NCBI RefSeq assembly: GCF_023520895.1
Contig: NZ_CP026029.1
Coordinates: 5,146,001-5,210,000 of the forward strand
Direction of reading: 5' to 3'
DNA: 64,000 nucleotides
Source of the DNA: Paenibacillus sp. PK3_47
GTDB lineage: Bacteria; Bacillota; Bacilli; Paenibacillales; Paenibacillaceae
Of this stretch, positions 47,615-55,211 are shown piece after piece; position 1 is the stretch's first letter; the number at the start of each line of letters is the position of its first letter. Made by a program: the position numbers and the translations under genes. Below the pieces are notes generated by a model. The model was not told where the DNA came from. It was given only the letters and a program-made list of their open reading frames with translations, and made no database searches.

Positions 47615-47632
47615 TAGTAATAATTACGATTA
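47615..47632 (+). promoter_or_regulatory. Zur box 3 (one mismatch)
   Basis: Core AGTAATAATTACG at 47616-47628, upstream of the znu promoter. Confidence 0.7.
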
Positions 47633-47647
47633 ATTTCCCTAAACGGG

Positions 47648-47676
47648 TTTACAAATAGTAATTATTACGATAAACT
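47648..47676 (+). promoter_or_regulatory. znu promoter with Zur box 4 in its spacer
   Basis: TTTACA (47648-47653), 17 bp, TAAACT (47671-47676). The 17 bp spacer contains the Zur-like core AGTAATTATTACG (47657-47669), so repressor and polymerase would exclude each other. Confidence 0.75.
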
Positions 47677-47687
47677 CATTGGAGTTA

Positions 47688-47706
47688 ATGCGTAATGATT
47701 ACGAAT
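47688..47706 (+). promoter_or_regulatory. Zur box 5 (perfect core)
   Basis: CGTAATGATTACG at 47691-47703, about 10-20 bp after the expected transcription start. Its right half-site ATTACGA is the first unit of the heptamer array. Confidence 0.82.
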
Positions 47707-47844
47707 TATGATTTACGAATTACGGATTACGAATTATGAATTATGAATTACGAATTATGATTTGTAAATTACGAATTGTGATTTGTGAATTACGAATTAT
47801 GATTTGCGAATTACGAATCACGGATTACGAATCACGAATCACGA
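47698..47844. repeat. 21-unit heptamer array (ATTACGA)n in the znu leader
   Basis: Twenty-one consecutive 7-bp units in perfect register: ATTACGA eight times and variants ATTATGA, TTTACGA, ATCACGA, TTTGTGA and others. The consensus equals the right half-site of a Zur box. The array ends 31 bp before the ATPase start codon, so it is transcribed in the 5' UTR. Confidence 0.96.
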
Positions 47845-47875
47845 ATAAACCGTTATTGGAAAGAAGGTTATTTCT

Positions 47876-48583
47876 GTGTTGCTCTCGTCCATGCGTGATG
47901 TGGTATTCGGTTACGGAGACGAACCGGTTATCGAATCGCTGTCGCTAGATATTGAAGCCGGGCAGTTCATTGGAATCACCGGCCCGAACGGAGCCGCCAA
48001 GACGACACTGCTGAAGCTTATGCTCGGACTGCTCCGGCCCTGGAGCGGTACAGTTACACTGAACCGGGAAGTTTCCCGCGGAGGCAAGCTTGCAGTCGGT
48101 TATGTGCCGCAGCAGGTGGCATCGTTCAATGCAGGGTTTCCCAGTAAAGTGATCGAGCTGGTCCGTTCCGGCTGCCACTCCCGGCTGGGGCTGTTCGGCC
48201 GGTTTACGAAGGAGCAGGAGAGAATTGTCGAGAACAGCCTCCGGCAGGTGGACATGTGGGAGTACAGAGACAAGCGGATTGGGGAGCTGTCAGGCGGACA
48301 GAAGCAGCGGATCTGTATCGCCCGCGCCCTGGCCCAGCAGCCGCAGGTGCTGGTGCTGGATGAGCCCGCTACTGGAATGGACATTGCCAGCCGGAAAGGC
48401 TTTTATGAGCTGATGCGTCATGATGTCAGCGTACATGGCCGCACAGTCGTTATGGTGACACACAGCCTGGAGGAAGCGGGACCTTATCTGGATACGGTCA
48501 TTAGCCTTGAACAACAAGAGCAGGAGGGCTGGACATGCTTGGTTACGAATTCATGCAGCGCGCATTTTGGGCCGGGGGCCTGA
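47876..48583 (+). CDS. znuC: Zinc ABC transporter ATPase, ZnuC/AdcC type
   Basis: 235 residues with GTG start, AAGAAGG about 9 bp upstream. Walker A reads GPNGAAKTT, with Ala in place of the Gly before Lys; my recollection is that AdcC-type zinc ATPases tolerate this. Q-loop YVPQQ, signature LSGGQKQR, Walker B VLVLDEPATGMD and a VTHSLEE H-loop are normal. It powers zinc import with the permease and lipoprotein genes that follow; its last 49 bp overlap the permease start, implying translational coupling. Three Zur-type boxes lie upstream. A manganese transporter is the main alternative, made unlikely by the His-rich lipoprotein and Zur sites. Confidence 0.92.
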   Translation: MLLSSMRDVVFGYGDEPVIESLSLDIEAGQFIGITGPNGAAKTTLLKLMLGLLRPWSGTVTLNREVSRGGKLAVGYVPQQVASFNAGFPSKVIELVRSGCHSRLGLFGRFTKEQERIVENSLRQVDMWEYRDKRIGELSGGQKQRICIARALAQQPQVLVLDEPATGMDIASRKGFYELMRHDVSVHGRTVVMVTHSLEEAGPYLDTVISLEQQEQEGWTCLVTNSCSAHFGPGA

Positions 48584-49377
48584 TTGGCCTGATTGCCCCG
48601 CTGCTCGGCGTGTACCTGATGCTCCGCAGACAGGTGCTGATGGCTGACACGCTGTCCCATGTATCGCTGGCAGGGGTGGCGCTCGGTTCTGTGCTGCAGT
48701 TGAATCCCGCGCTCAGCGGCTTTCTGGTTGCCGTCACCGGAGGGGTAATCATCGAGCAGCTTCGCCGTTCTTACCGTACATACAGTGAGGTTCCCACAGC
48801 TATTATTATGACTTCCGGGCTTGCGCTGGCGGTTGTGCTCATGAACCTGAAGCAGAATTTGAGCAAGAGCTTCAGCTCCTATCTGTTCGGCTCCATCGTA
48901 GCTGTGAGCAATACGCAGTTAATCCTGATCGGGCTTGTGGCGGCTTGCGGCCTCATTTACTTCATAGTCCTGCGCAGACCGCTGTACAGCCTTACTTTTG
49001 ATGAAGAAACAGCCAGCATCAGCGGCGTGCATACAAAGCTTCTGTCCTTTTCGTTCGCAGTACTTACTGGGATGACCGTGGCTGCTGCCATGCCGGTGGT
49101 CGGCGTGCTGCTGGTATCCGCTCTGATCGTTCTTCCGGCTTCAATAGCACTGAGAGTTGCCTCTGGCTTCACCTCCGCCATCGTCATCTCAATGCTTGCC
49201 GGCCTGACCGGGGTATTCAGCGGACTGACAGCCTCTTATTATATCAACACGCCGCCCGGAGGCACCATCGCCCTCGTCCTGCTGTTCCTGCTGCTGGTCG
49301 CCATGGCTCTGCAAAAGCTGATCACCTTAAAAAAGCGCCGCAGCAAATATACGATTTCACTACAGAATAGGAGCTAA
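48535..49377 (+). CDS. znuB: Zinc ABC transporter permease, ZnuB/AdcB type
   Basis: 280 residues; AGGAGG is 7 bp before the ATG, inside the upstream ATPase gene. About eight hydrophobic helices follow the ABC-3 permease family: LIAPLLGVYLMLRRQVLMADTLSHVSLAGVALG near the N-terminus includes the family's conserved DTLSHVSLAG, and AAAMPVVGVLLVSALIVLPASIA forms the later core. It forms the zinc channel with ZnuC. It is followed 6 bp later by the lipoprotein gene. Confidence 0.94.
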   Translation: MLGYEFMQRAFWAGGLIGLIAPLLGVYLMLRRQVLMADTLSHVSLAGVALGSVLQLNPALSGFLVAVTGGVIIEQLRRSYRTYSEVPTAIIMTSGLALAVVLMNLKQNLSKSFSSYLFGSIVAVSNTQLILIGLVAACGLIYFIVLRRPLYSLTFDEETASISGVHTKLLSFSFAVLTGMTVAAAMPVVGVLLVSALIVLPASIALRVASGFTSAIVISMLAGLTGVFSGLTASYYINTPPGGTIALVLLFLLLVAMALQKLITLKKRRSKYTISLQNRS

Positions 49378-49383
49378 GCCATT

Positions 49384-50616
49384 ATGTTGAAATTCAGAAA
49401 CCGTTACCTTGCCGCCTTGTCCCTGTCCGCCCTGCTGATTGCCGCAGGCTGCGGCAGCGGAAACAATAACAGTGGCAGTGCAAGTCCTTCTGCCGCTCCG
49501 GCAGGCAGCCCGGCTGCAGAAGCAACCGCTGCCCCCCAAGCGGATAAGCTGGATATCAAAGTCAGCTTCTATCCGATGTATGAATTTACCAGGAATATCG
49601 CCGGAGATCTTGCCGATGTAGAATCCCTGGTTCCTGCCGGAACCGAGCCGCATGACTGGGAGCCTTCCGCGCAGGATATGGCCAAAATTACCGATGCGGA
49701 CGTGCTGATTTACAATGGTGCAGGCATGGAAGGCTGGATCGGGCAGGTACTCGAAGCCGCTTCCGGCAGCAGTCTGGTTGCTGTGGAAGCCAGCAAAGGT
49801 CTGGATATTATAGCCGGGACAGAAGAAACCGCGCATACCCACGAAGGTGAGGTGCATGCCGAAGAAAGTCATGACCACGAGCACGGAGAGGAAGGTCATG
49901 ATCACGATCATGATCACGCTGCCGAAGAAGCTCATGATCATGAGCATGATCACGCAGCCGAAGAAGGACATGATCATGAGCATGATCATGCTGCCGAAGA
50001 AAGTCATGACCACGAGCACGACCATGCTGCTGGAGAAGAACACGCCCATAGCCATGAGGAAGGAGAGCATGCTCATGACCACGACCACGGCGGTCTGGAT
50101 CCTCACGTGTGGCTGGCACCTTCCCTGGCCATCCGGGAAGTCCGGACCATTGAAGCTGCATTGTCGGAAATTTCTCCGGAGAACGCCGCTGCGTTCAAGG
50201 CTAACGCGGATGCCTACGTGGCCAAGCTGGAACAGCTGGACCAGGACTTCAAGGCAGGGCTGCAGAACGTCAAACGCAAAGATTTTATTACACAGCATGC
50301 CGCCTTTGGTTATCTGGCACGGGAATACGGGCTGACCCAGGTGCCGATCGCCGGTCTTTCCCCGGAACAGGAGCCTTCTGCGGCGCAAATGGCGGAAATT
50401 GTGGACTTTGCCAAGGAGCATGAGGTGAAAACCATCTTTTTTGAGACGCTGGCCTCCTCAAGTGTTGCCGGGACCATTGCAAAGGAGATTGGCGCCAAGA
50501 CGGCCGTGCTTAATCCTATAGAAGGCCTTACGGAAGAGGAGCTCAGCAGCAACCTGGACTATATCGGCGTGATGCGCCAGAACCTTGAAGCCCTGCAGGC
50601 CGCTTTGAACGAATAG
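49384..50616 (+). CDS. znuA: Zinc-binding lipoprotein, ZnuA/AdcA type, with expanded His-rich loop
   Basis: 410 residues. Lipobox LLIAAGC places the lipidated Cys at 23, anchoring it outside the membrane. The cluster A-1 (TroA-like) fold has its metal residues in EPHDWEPS, LDPHVWL and THQ-like QHAAFGY, plus the Glu/Asp-side FFETLASS. Between the first two ligands is a loop of about 90 residues containing 29 His, built from near-identical 11-residue repeats of the type HDHEHDHAAEE. This loop is a hallmark of zinc-specific binding proteins and is longer than usual. It is the third gene of the Zur-controlled operon, followed 49 bp later by the zinc-free S14 gene. Confidence 0.95.
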   Translation: MLKFRNRYLAALSLSALLIAAGCGSGNNNSGSASPSAAPAGSPAAEATAAPQADKLDIKVSFYPMYEFTRNIAGDLADVESLVPAGTEPHDWEPSAQDMAKITDADVLIYNGAGMEGWIGQVLEAASGSSLVAVEASKGLDIIAGTEETAHTHEGEVHAEESHDHEHGEEGHDHDHDHAAEEAHDHEHDHAAEEGHDHEHDHAAEESHDHEHDHAAGEEHAHSHEEGEHAHDHDHGGLDPHVWLAPSLAIREVRTIEAALSEISPENAAAFKANADAYVAKLEQLDQDFKAGLQNVKRKDFITQHAAFGYLAREYGLTQVPIAGLSPEQEPSAAQMAEIVDFAKEHEVKTIFFETLASSSVAGTIAKEIGAKTAVLNPIEGLTEEELSSNLDYIGVMRQNLEALQAALNE

Positions 50617-50665
50617 CTGAAACCAATATAACTATATGAATAATGGAAAGGATGAAATCTCATTT

Positions 50666-50935
50666 ATGGCCAAGAAATCGAAGGTAGTGAAAGAACTGAA
50701 GAGACAGGAGCTGGTCGCCAAATACGCGGACAAGCGGAGAGAGCTGAAGGCACAGGGGAATTATGAGGCCCTCCGGAAGCTTCCGAGAGACTCCTCGCCT
50801 ACGCGGCAGAAGAACAGATGCGCTGTATCCGGCCGTCCAAGGGGATATCTGAACAAATTCAAAGTCTCCCGTATCGTATTCCGTGAATTGGCACATAAAG
50901 GGCAGATCCCCGGTGTCACCAAATCAAGCTGGTAA
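50666..50935 (+). CDS. rpsN: Ribosomal protein S14, zinc-independent paralogue
   Basis: 89 residues starting [20 protein letters not shown] and ending PGVTKSSW. The zinc-binding form is about 61 residues with CxxC-CxxC; this longer form has a single Cys ([12 protein letters not shown]), as in B. subtilis RpsN2/YhzA. The ribosome site GGAAAGG is 14 bp upstream, a longer gap than normal; an in-frame ATG 30 bp earlier would add a tail absent from the family. It is the last gene of the znuCBA operon and supports zinc-free ribosome assembly. A terminator follows. Confidence 0.95.
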   Translation: MAKKSKVVKELKRQELVAKYADKRRELKAQGNYEALRKLPRDSSPTRQKNRCAVSGRPRGYLNKFKVSRIVFRELAHKGQIPGVTKSSW

Positions 50936-50949
50936 TAGCAGCAGATCAT

Positions 50950-50990
50950 CAAACGGCTGGTTCTTCCGGGAGGAGGGACGGCCGTTTTTG
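50950..50990 (+). terminator. Terminator of the znuCBA-rpsN operon
   Basis: AAACGGC (50951-50957) pairs with GCCGTTT (50981-50987), ending in T5. Confidence 0.75.
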
Positions 50991-51070
50991 GCGTTCGTGC
51001 AGGTATACGGGGGACATTTTCCGAAATTACTATAGAAGTAAACAACTAAGCCGCCAAGGAGGTATGCCGT

Positions 51071-51490
51071 TTGAGTTATACGGATACATTCATCCGTGTT
51101 GCCGAAGACTGTCCCGTGGAGACCGGGGTGATTCCCGTATCCGCCCGTCCGCTCCCGCCTGCACATGTGATTCAATTCGGGCTGCTGGCCGCTGCACCTT
51201 ATGCATACAACCATGAAGAGCTGCTGTATGAGGTTCATGTGCGCCATAAGCAAATTCCGGAGGAAGAGCAATTGACCCGGAAATCCGAAATTTGGGGAGA
51301 ATTGTTTTCTAAAAGCCACCCCTGTCTGCGGGCCTCCATGCTGCCCAAACGTTATGGCTGGGGCGTGCACTATAACAGAGAGGGGAAAATCGCCCTTTAT
51401 GCCAAGGAATCTCCAGAGTATGACCATTTTACCAGCGGAAATGCTGCCGGAATTACACTGCTGAATGCAATGCGCAGCAAACGGCGCTAA
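51071..51490 (+). CDS. DUF6157-like protein of unknown function
   Basis: 139 residues, TTG start 8 bp after AAGGAGG. Starts MSYTDTFIRVAEDCPV, followed by conserved-looking LLYEVHVRHKQIPEEE, LFSKSHPCLRASMLPKRYGWGVH and a C-terminal Lys/Arg tail. I recall this as the DUF6157 family; no catalytic motif is recognised. It heads a compact cluster with an acetyltransferase (11 bp later) and a methyltransferase. Confidence 0.75.
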   Translation: MSYTDTFIRVAEDCPVETGVIPVSARPLPPAHVIQFGLLAAAPYAYNHEELLYEVHVRHKQIPEEEQLTRKSEIWGELFSKSHPCLRASMLPKRYGWGVHYNREGKIALYAKESPEYDHFTSGNAAGITLLNAMRSKRR

Positions 51491-51501
51491 GGAGGAAGGA
51501 A

Positions 51502-52278
51502 ATGCATAAGCGGATTGAAGAAATCTCACTAAATACCTGGCCGGCTGAGCAGAGTCTGCTGCTGGAAGGCTGGGTTCTCCGCACAGCGGCAGGTTATACA
51601 AAGCGGGCCAATTCGGTTAATCCGCTGTACGGTCCTGATTATGAAGCGGCCGAACCGGAGCTGAGCCGCAAAATCAGTACAGCCGAGCAGTATTATTCGG
51701 CTGCGGGGCTGGACACAGTATTCAAAATGACTCCTTTCACCCAGCCTGCAGGATTGGATGGCATTCTGGCAGGACAGGGATATATCATTGCTGAACCTTC
51801 GTCAGTAAGGCTGCGCGGACTGGACAATCTGCCGCGTCCGTCCGGCAAGCACGAGCTGATGATTACAAATAAACTGACGGAGGAATGGCTTGAGGCTTTT
51901 GCAGAACTGACCCGTCTGAAGCCGGAAAACCGGAATACGCTGCGGCGGATGCTGGCTGCTTCTTGTTTGCGGCAGGGGTACGCCCTGCTCCTTAAGGAAG
52001 GGGTTCCCGTTACATGCGGTCTCGGAGTCATAGAGAGTGGAATGGTCGGCCTGTATGATATTGTAACGTCCCAGGCTCACCGCAGGCAGGGGCTGGCGCA
52101 GGAAATGCTGCTGGGACTGCTGCACTGGGCGGGGGAGCAGGGAGCAGACACCGCTTTTTTGCAGGTAGTCCAGGCGAATAGCGGAGCTTCCGCCTTATAC
52201 GACAAACTGGGGTTTAAGGAAATCTATACGTACTGGTACAGGATCAAAGCCCGGTTACAGGATGTATCCTTTAAATGA
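51502..52278 (+). CDS. GNAT-family N-acetyltransferase (two-part, 258 residues)
   Basis: AAGGAGGAAGG precedes the ATG. The C-terminal half has the acetyl-CoA motif: LYDIVTSQAHRRQGLAQEML (RRxGxA), then ALYDKLGFKEIYTYWYR. The N-terminal half (WVLRTAAGYTKRANSVNPLY) resembles the first, degenerate GNAT lobe of tandem GNAT proteins. The acceptor is unknown. It is in an apparent operon with the flanking DUF6157 and methyltransferase genes. Confidence 0.88.
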   Translation: MHKRIEEISLNTWPAEQSLLLEGWVLRTAAGYTKRANSVNPLYGPDYEAAEPELSRKISTAEQYYSAAGLDTVFKMTPFTQPAGLDGILAGQGYIIAEPSSVRLRGLDNLPRPSGKHELMITNKLTEEWLEAFAELTRLKPENRNTLRRMLAASCLRQGYALLLKEGVPVTCGLGVIESGMVGLYDIVTSQAHRRQGLAQEMLLGLLHWAGEQGADTAFLQVVQANSGASALYDKLGFKEIYTYWYRIKARLQDVSFK

Positions 52279-52294
52279 AGAAAGGAAGAAACCC

Positions 52295-52918
52295 GTGTCC
52301 CGATATTGGAGTGAACGCTTCTCAAAGGAAGGGATGATCTGGGGAAGTGAAGCCAGCCCTTCGGCGTTTTGGGCGAAGGACCGGTTCCGGGAAGCAGGAG
52401 TAACCTCTGTGCTGATTCCCGGCGCCGGCTACGGCCGGAATACAAAGGTGTTCTCTTCAGATTTTACAGCTTATGGGGTAGAACTCAGCCTGCCCGCACT
52501 GGAGCTTGCGGCGGAGTGGGACCCGCTTACGGTTTTTATTGCCGGGTCGGCACTGGAAATCCAGCTTGCGGACACAATCGATGCCGTGTACTGCTATGAC
52601 GTGCTGCATTTGTTTCTGGCAGAGGAGCGCAGACGGCTGATCGAAGCCAGTCTTGCGCAGCTGCGTCCGGGCGGGCTGCTTTATTTTACCGTGTTCTCCG
52701 ACGAAGATTCCAATAATGGCAGAGGCACTATGCTTGAGCGGGGTACTTATGAGTATAAGGAGGGGAAATACGCCCACTTCTTCAGTGAGGCGGATCTGCG
52801 GGAACATTTTGCAGACACGGAGATTCTGGAGACGGGTTCATGGACTGAACGGCTGCACAGCCGGCATAACGGTATACACCAATATATACTGCGCTATCTT
52901 CTGGCACGCACCAAATAA
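52295..52918 (+). CDS. Class I SAM-dependent methyltransferase
   Basis: 207 residues from a GTG 6 bp after AAAGGAAG; an upstream ATG overlaps the previous gene by 17 bp and has no ribosome site. Motif I is SVLIPGAGYGRNTK, with YGVELS as the motif II acidic residue, DAVYCYDVLHLFL and LRPGGLLYFTVFS downstream. It resembles tellurite-resistance/thiopurine-type small-molecule methyltransferases, but the substrate is not evident. Third gene of the cluster starting at 51.07 kb. Confidence 0.85.
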   Translation: MSRYWSERFSKEGMIWGSEASPSAFWAKDRFREAGVTSVLIPGAGYGRNTKVFSSDFTAYGVELSLPALELAAEWDPLTVFIAGSALEIQLADTIDAVYCYDVLHLFLAEERRRLIEASLAQLRPGGLLYFTVFSDEDSNNGRGTMLERGTYEYKEGKYAHFFSEADLREHFADTEILETGSWTERLHSRHNGIHQYILRYLLARTK

Positions 52919-52951
52919 CGGTCCGCAGAAACATGGGATTCCACGGACCGT
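52918..52951. terminator. Hairpin between convergent genes
   Basis: ACGGTCCG pairs with CGGACCGT. There is little T tract on either side, so its terminator role is tentative. Confidence 0.45.
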
Positions 52952-52963
52952 GCAGCTGCAGGA

Positions 52964-53770
52964 TCAGACGTAACGCCCTTGCTCGGGGATTTCCTTTTCC
53001 TTAAAGGTTTCGCATAAGCGGGCCAGCTGCGGCGCAAGCTCCGGTCCGTCAACCGGGACCCCGTGACCAGCAAGCAGTACATTTGGATTAAGCAGAGCAA
53101 GCTTGCGTACAGATCGTTCTGCCGCTTCCCAGTCTGTCGTGAAATACGCCGGCGGACCATGAAGCTCCTTGTGCTGCGACACTACTGCAAATGCCGACTC
53201 CTGCTTCACTGTCAGCAGAGCATCTCCCGACACCAGTACCTTGTCCGCGGCACGGAATAAGGAGATATGTCCAGGACTGTGCCCGGGGGTGTGAAGCCAT
53301 TTCCAGCCGTCCGCACCGGGAACAGTTCCGTCCTCAGGCAGGGGTTTGATCCGGCTGCCAAGGTCAATTCCCTTATGCGGATACAGCGGAGAAGCAGCAG
53401 CCATCATTCCTCCGCCGACGGTAGGGTCTGCCGGGGGAAAGTCCATCTGTCCCGTGAGAAAAGGGAGCTCCAGCGGGTGTGCATACACCGGGACCTCCGG
53501 CCATTCCTCCAGCAGCTCCTTCAGATTCCCGACATGGTCAAAATGGCCGTGGGTAAGCACAATGGCCTGAGGATTACCGGTAAACTGTTCCTTCGCCACC
53601 TTCATTATACTTCCGGCAAAGTTACCCAGCCCGGCATCCACCAGAATCCAATTTGCTGGGGATTGGCTTAGATAGGCGACGTTGACGAACAACGTCCTCA
53701 GGCCGGTTACGCCCGGTGCCGCTTCCCAGGTATCTGTCAAGCCGGCGGTTAATATGCTGTTCAATTCCAT
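52964..53770 (-). CDS. Metallo-beta-lactamase-fold hydrolase
   Basis: 268 residues; AGGAGG 8 bp before the ATG. The zinc motif is LTHGHFDHVGN (HxHxDH), with further ligands in HTPGHSPGHI, VSGDAL and AGHG near the C-terminus. The family hydrolyses thioesters, lactones, phosphoesters or lactams; this one has no diagnostic substrate region. It is transcribed alone on the minus strand, converging on the methyltransferase gene. Confidence 0.9.
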   Translation of the reverse strand: MELNSILTAGLTDTWEAAPGVTGLRTLFVNVAYLSQSPANWILVDAGLGNFAGSIMKVAKEQFTGNPQAIVLTHGHFDHVGNLKELLEEWPEVPVYAHPLELPFLTGQMDFPPADPTVGGGMMAAASPLYPHKGIDLGSRIKPLPEDGTVPGADGWKWLHTPGHSPGHISLFRAADKVLVSGDALLTVKQESAFAVVSQHKELHGPPAYFTTDWEAAERSVRKLALLNPNVLLAGHGVPVDGPELAPQLARLCETFKEKEIPEQGRYV

Positions 53771-53877
53771 TTTGTACCTCCTGCTGCAGTATTGGTTAAC
53801 AATGGTCTTGTCAGTAGTATGGCCGTCTTAGAGAGGAAACAAGCGTCCATATCTTATATTACCCGCAGGAACGTTAA

Positions 53878-53912
53878 TAGGCCCTTCTTTTGTTGGAAGA
53901 AGGGCCTCTGGT
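53878..53912. other. Perfect hairpin downstream of the HTH gene
   Basis: AGGCCCTTCTT pairs with AAGAAGGGCCT around TTGTTGG. There is no U tract on the minus strand, so it may be a terminator or an RNA end-protecting hairpin. Confidence 0.5.
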
Positions 53913-53964
53913 AAAATGGTATGGTTAAAGGAATGAGCACTCGCAGGGCTGTATGCTTTCCCAC

Positions 53965-54549
53965 TTACTTAAGCTCACAGTCAGCGAACAAAATGTGACG
54001 CGGAATGCGGAAGAAGTTCTCGGCCTTTTCCTGCAGGGCCAAGGTAGGAAGATGGCTGTGATGCAGCCATTTGCGGAAGGTGCCTGGATGGACGCCGATC
54101 CAGATGCTTACATCGGTTACAGAGAAATCGTAGACCATACATAATCCTGTAAGAATGACATTGCAGTTCGGCGAATTGGTAAGCGCTCTTTTCATAAAAC
54201 GTGAAGGTGTCGGCTGACAGACAATCGGGCTTTGCCGCAGCAGTGTTTCGTTAAACAGGACATGGGACGGATAACCAAGCAGACGGCAGGTCTTGTCCAG
54301 ATTGGTTTTGGAAGGAATACGGCCTTCGTACACCCAGGCGCTTACACTGCGTGAGGAGATAGAGAGTTCTTCGGCAAGACGGGACAGCTTGATGTCTTTA
54401 GCCATCAGGATGGCCAGCAGTACACGGTTGCGAATTTGGCTGCGTTTGGGACGGCGAAAACGTTTAACCCGTACACCCTGTCCAAGATACTTTCGGTTGA
54501 TCAGAGACCAGGCCTGGATTTTGTGAGATTCTTGTTGATTCTTAGGCAT
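53965..54549 (-). CDS. XRE-type helix-turn-helix DNA-binding protein
   Basis: 194 residues; GGAGG 5 bp before the ATG. Residues about 50-92 (IKLSRLAEELSISSRSVSAWVYEGRIPS...LDKTCRLLGYP) form a Cro/C1-type HTH. A second, weaker HTH-like part, YDFSVTDVSIWIGVHPGTFRKWL, lies near the C-terminus, so the protein may be a duplicated HTH. The N-terminus is highly basic (about residues 20-40). No ligand domain is seen; targets are unknown. It stands alone on the minus strand. Confidence 0.8.
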   Translation of the reverse strand: MPKNQQESHKIQAWSLINRKYLGQGVRVKRFRRPKRSQIRNRVLLAILMAKDIKLSRLAEELSISSRSVSAWVYEGRIPSKTNLDKTCRLLGYPSHVLFNETLLRQSPIVCQPTPSRFMKRALTNSPNCNVILTGLCMVYDFSVTDVSIWIGVHPGTFRKWLHHSHLPTLALQEKAENFFRIPRHILFADCELK

Positions 54550-54715
54550 ACTTCCTCCGAAATTTTTAACGTTATACTACAATAATTTCCCGGTGGCTGC
54601 AATGGTTAAAGATGTATTTTTTATACAGGTTCATAGTTTCTTTCAGAAGTGCCGTTGTTATGATATATTTTTAATAATAAATTTATACAAATTGCAGAGC
54701 TGGGAGAGACAGTAG

Positions 54716-55003
54716 ATGATCAAACATATCGTATTTTTCAAATTAAAAGACCGGTCCCCGGACAAGGTTCAGGAAACGGTTCAAGTCCTGCGGAACATGG
54801 AAGGAAAGATACCGCAGCTGCTATCCATAGAGGTTGGTGCTGATATCGTCCATTCGGAACGGTCCTTTGACATTGCCCTTGTAACAGTGGTAGCATCCTT
54901 GGAGGATTTGCAGGCTTATCAGGTTCATCCGGCGCACAAGGAAGTCATTGCCCACATCAACGAGGTCAAAGAGCTGTCGGTTGCGGTGGACTACGAAATT
55001 TAA
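54716..55003 (+). CDS. Dabb-family (stress-responsive alpha/beta-barrel) protein
   Basis: 95 residues. Starts MIKHIVFFKLKD, with SIEVGADIVHSERSFDIALVTVVASLEDLQAYQVHPAHKEVI, the characteristic Dabb dimeric ferredoxin-like fold (Pfam Dabb) with the H-P-x-H element. The family includes plant stress proteins and small bacterial proteins, some catalysing polyketide cyclisation; most, like this, have no assigned role. It is followed by a 36-residue membrane peptide gene. Confidence 0.88.
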   Translation: MIKHIVFFKLKDRSPDKVQETVQVLRNMEGKIPQLLSIEVGADIVHSERSFDIALVTVVASLEDLQAYQVHPAHKEVIAHINEVKELSVAVDYEI

Positions 55004-55057
55004 GCAGTAACCTGTGCGGCCTGGAATACCCATAAAATACCGGAAGCGGTGACGTGA

Positions 55058-55168
55058 ATGCGTGAACTTGAGTATCCGATGGAAGCCTTAACCTATCTGG
55101 TCGTATTCTTGGCCGCCTGCATCATTATGCTGTTCTGGCTCAAACGCCGCGGCAGACGCGGTAAATAG
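55058..55168 (+). CDS. Small single-pass membrane peptide (36 aa)
   Basis: MRELEYPMEALTYLVVFLAA then a hydrophobic stretch and a strongly basic tail (LKRRGRRGK). One membrane helix with positive-inside end. GGAAG lies 12 bp upstream of the ATG, a weak site. It sits between the Dabb and YutE-like genes on the same strand. Coding status is inferred from its sound composition; no family is recognised. Confidence 0.5.
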   Translation: MRELEYPMEALTYLVVFLAACIIMLFWLKRRGRRGK

Positions 55169-55211
55169 CACTCATTACTTCTTACGGATACCACCTACTG
55201 GAGGGACAGCT

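Noticed and set aside
47736-47948. Open frame whose product repeats ICELRI-like heptads
   Set aside because: It is only translation of the ATTACGA heptamer array and runs out of frame into znuC.
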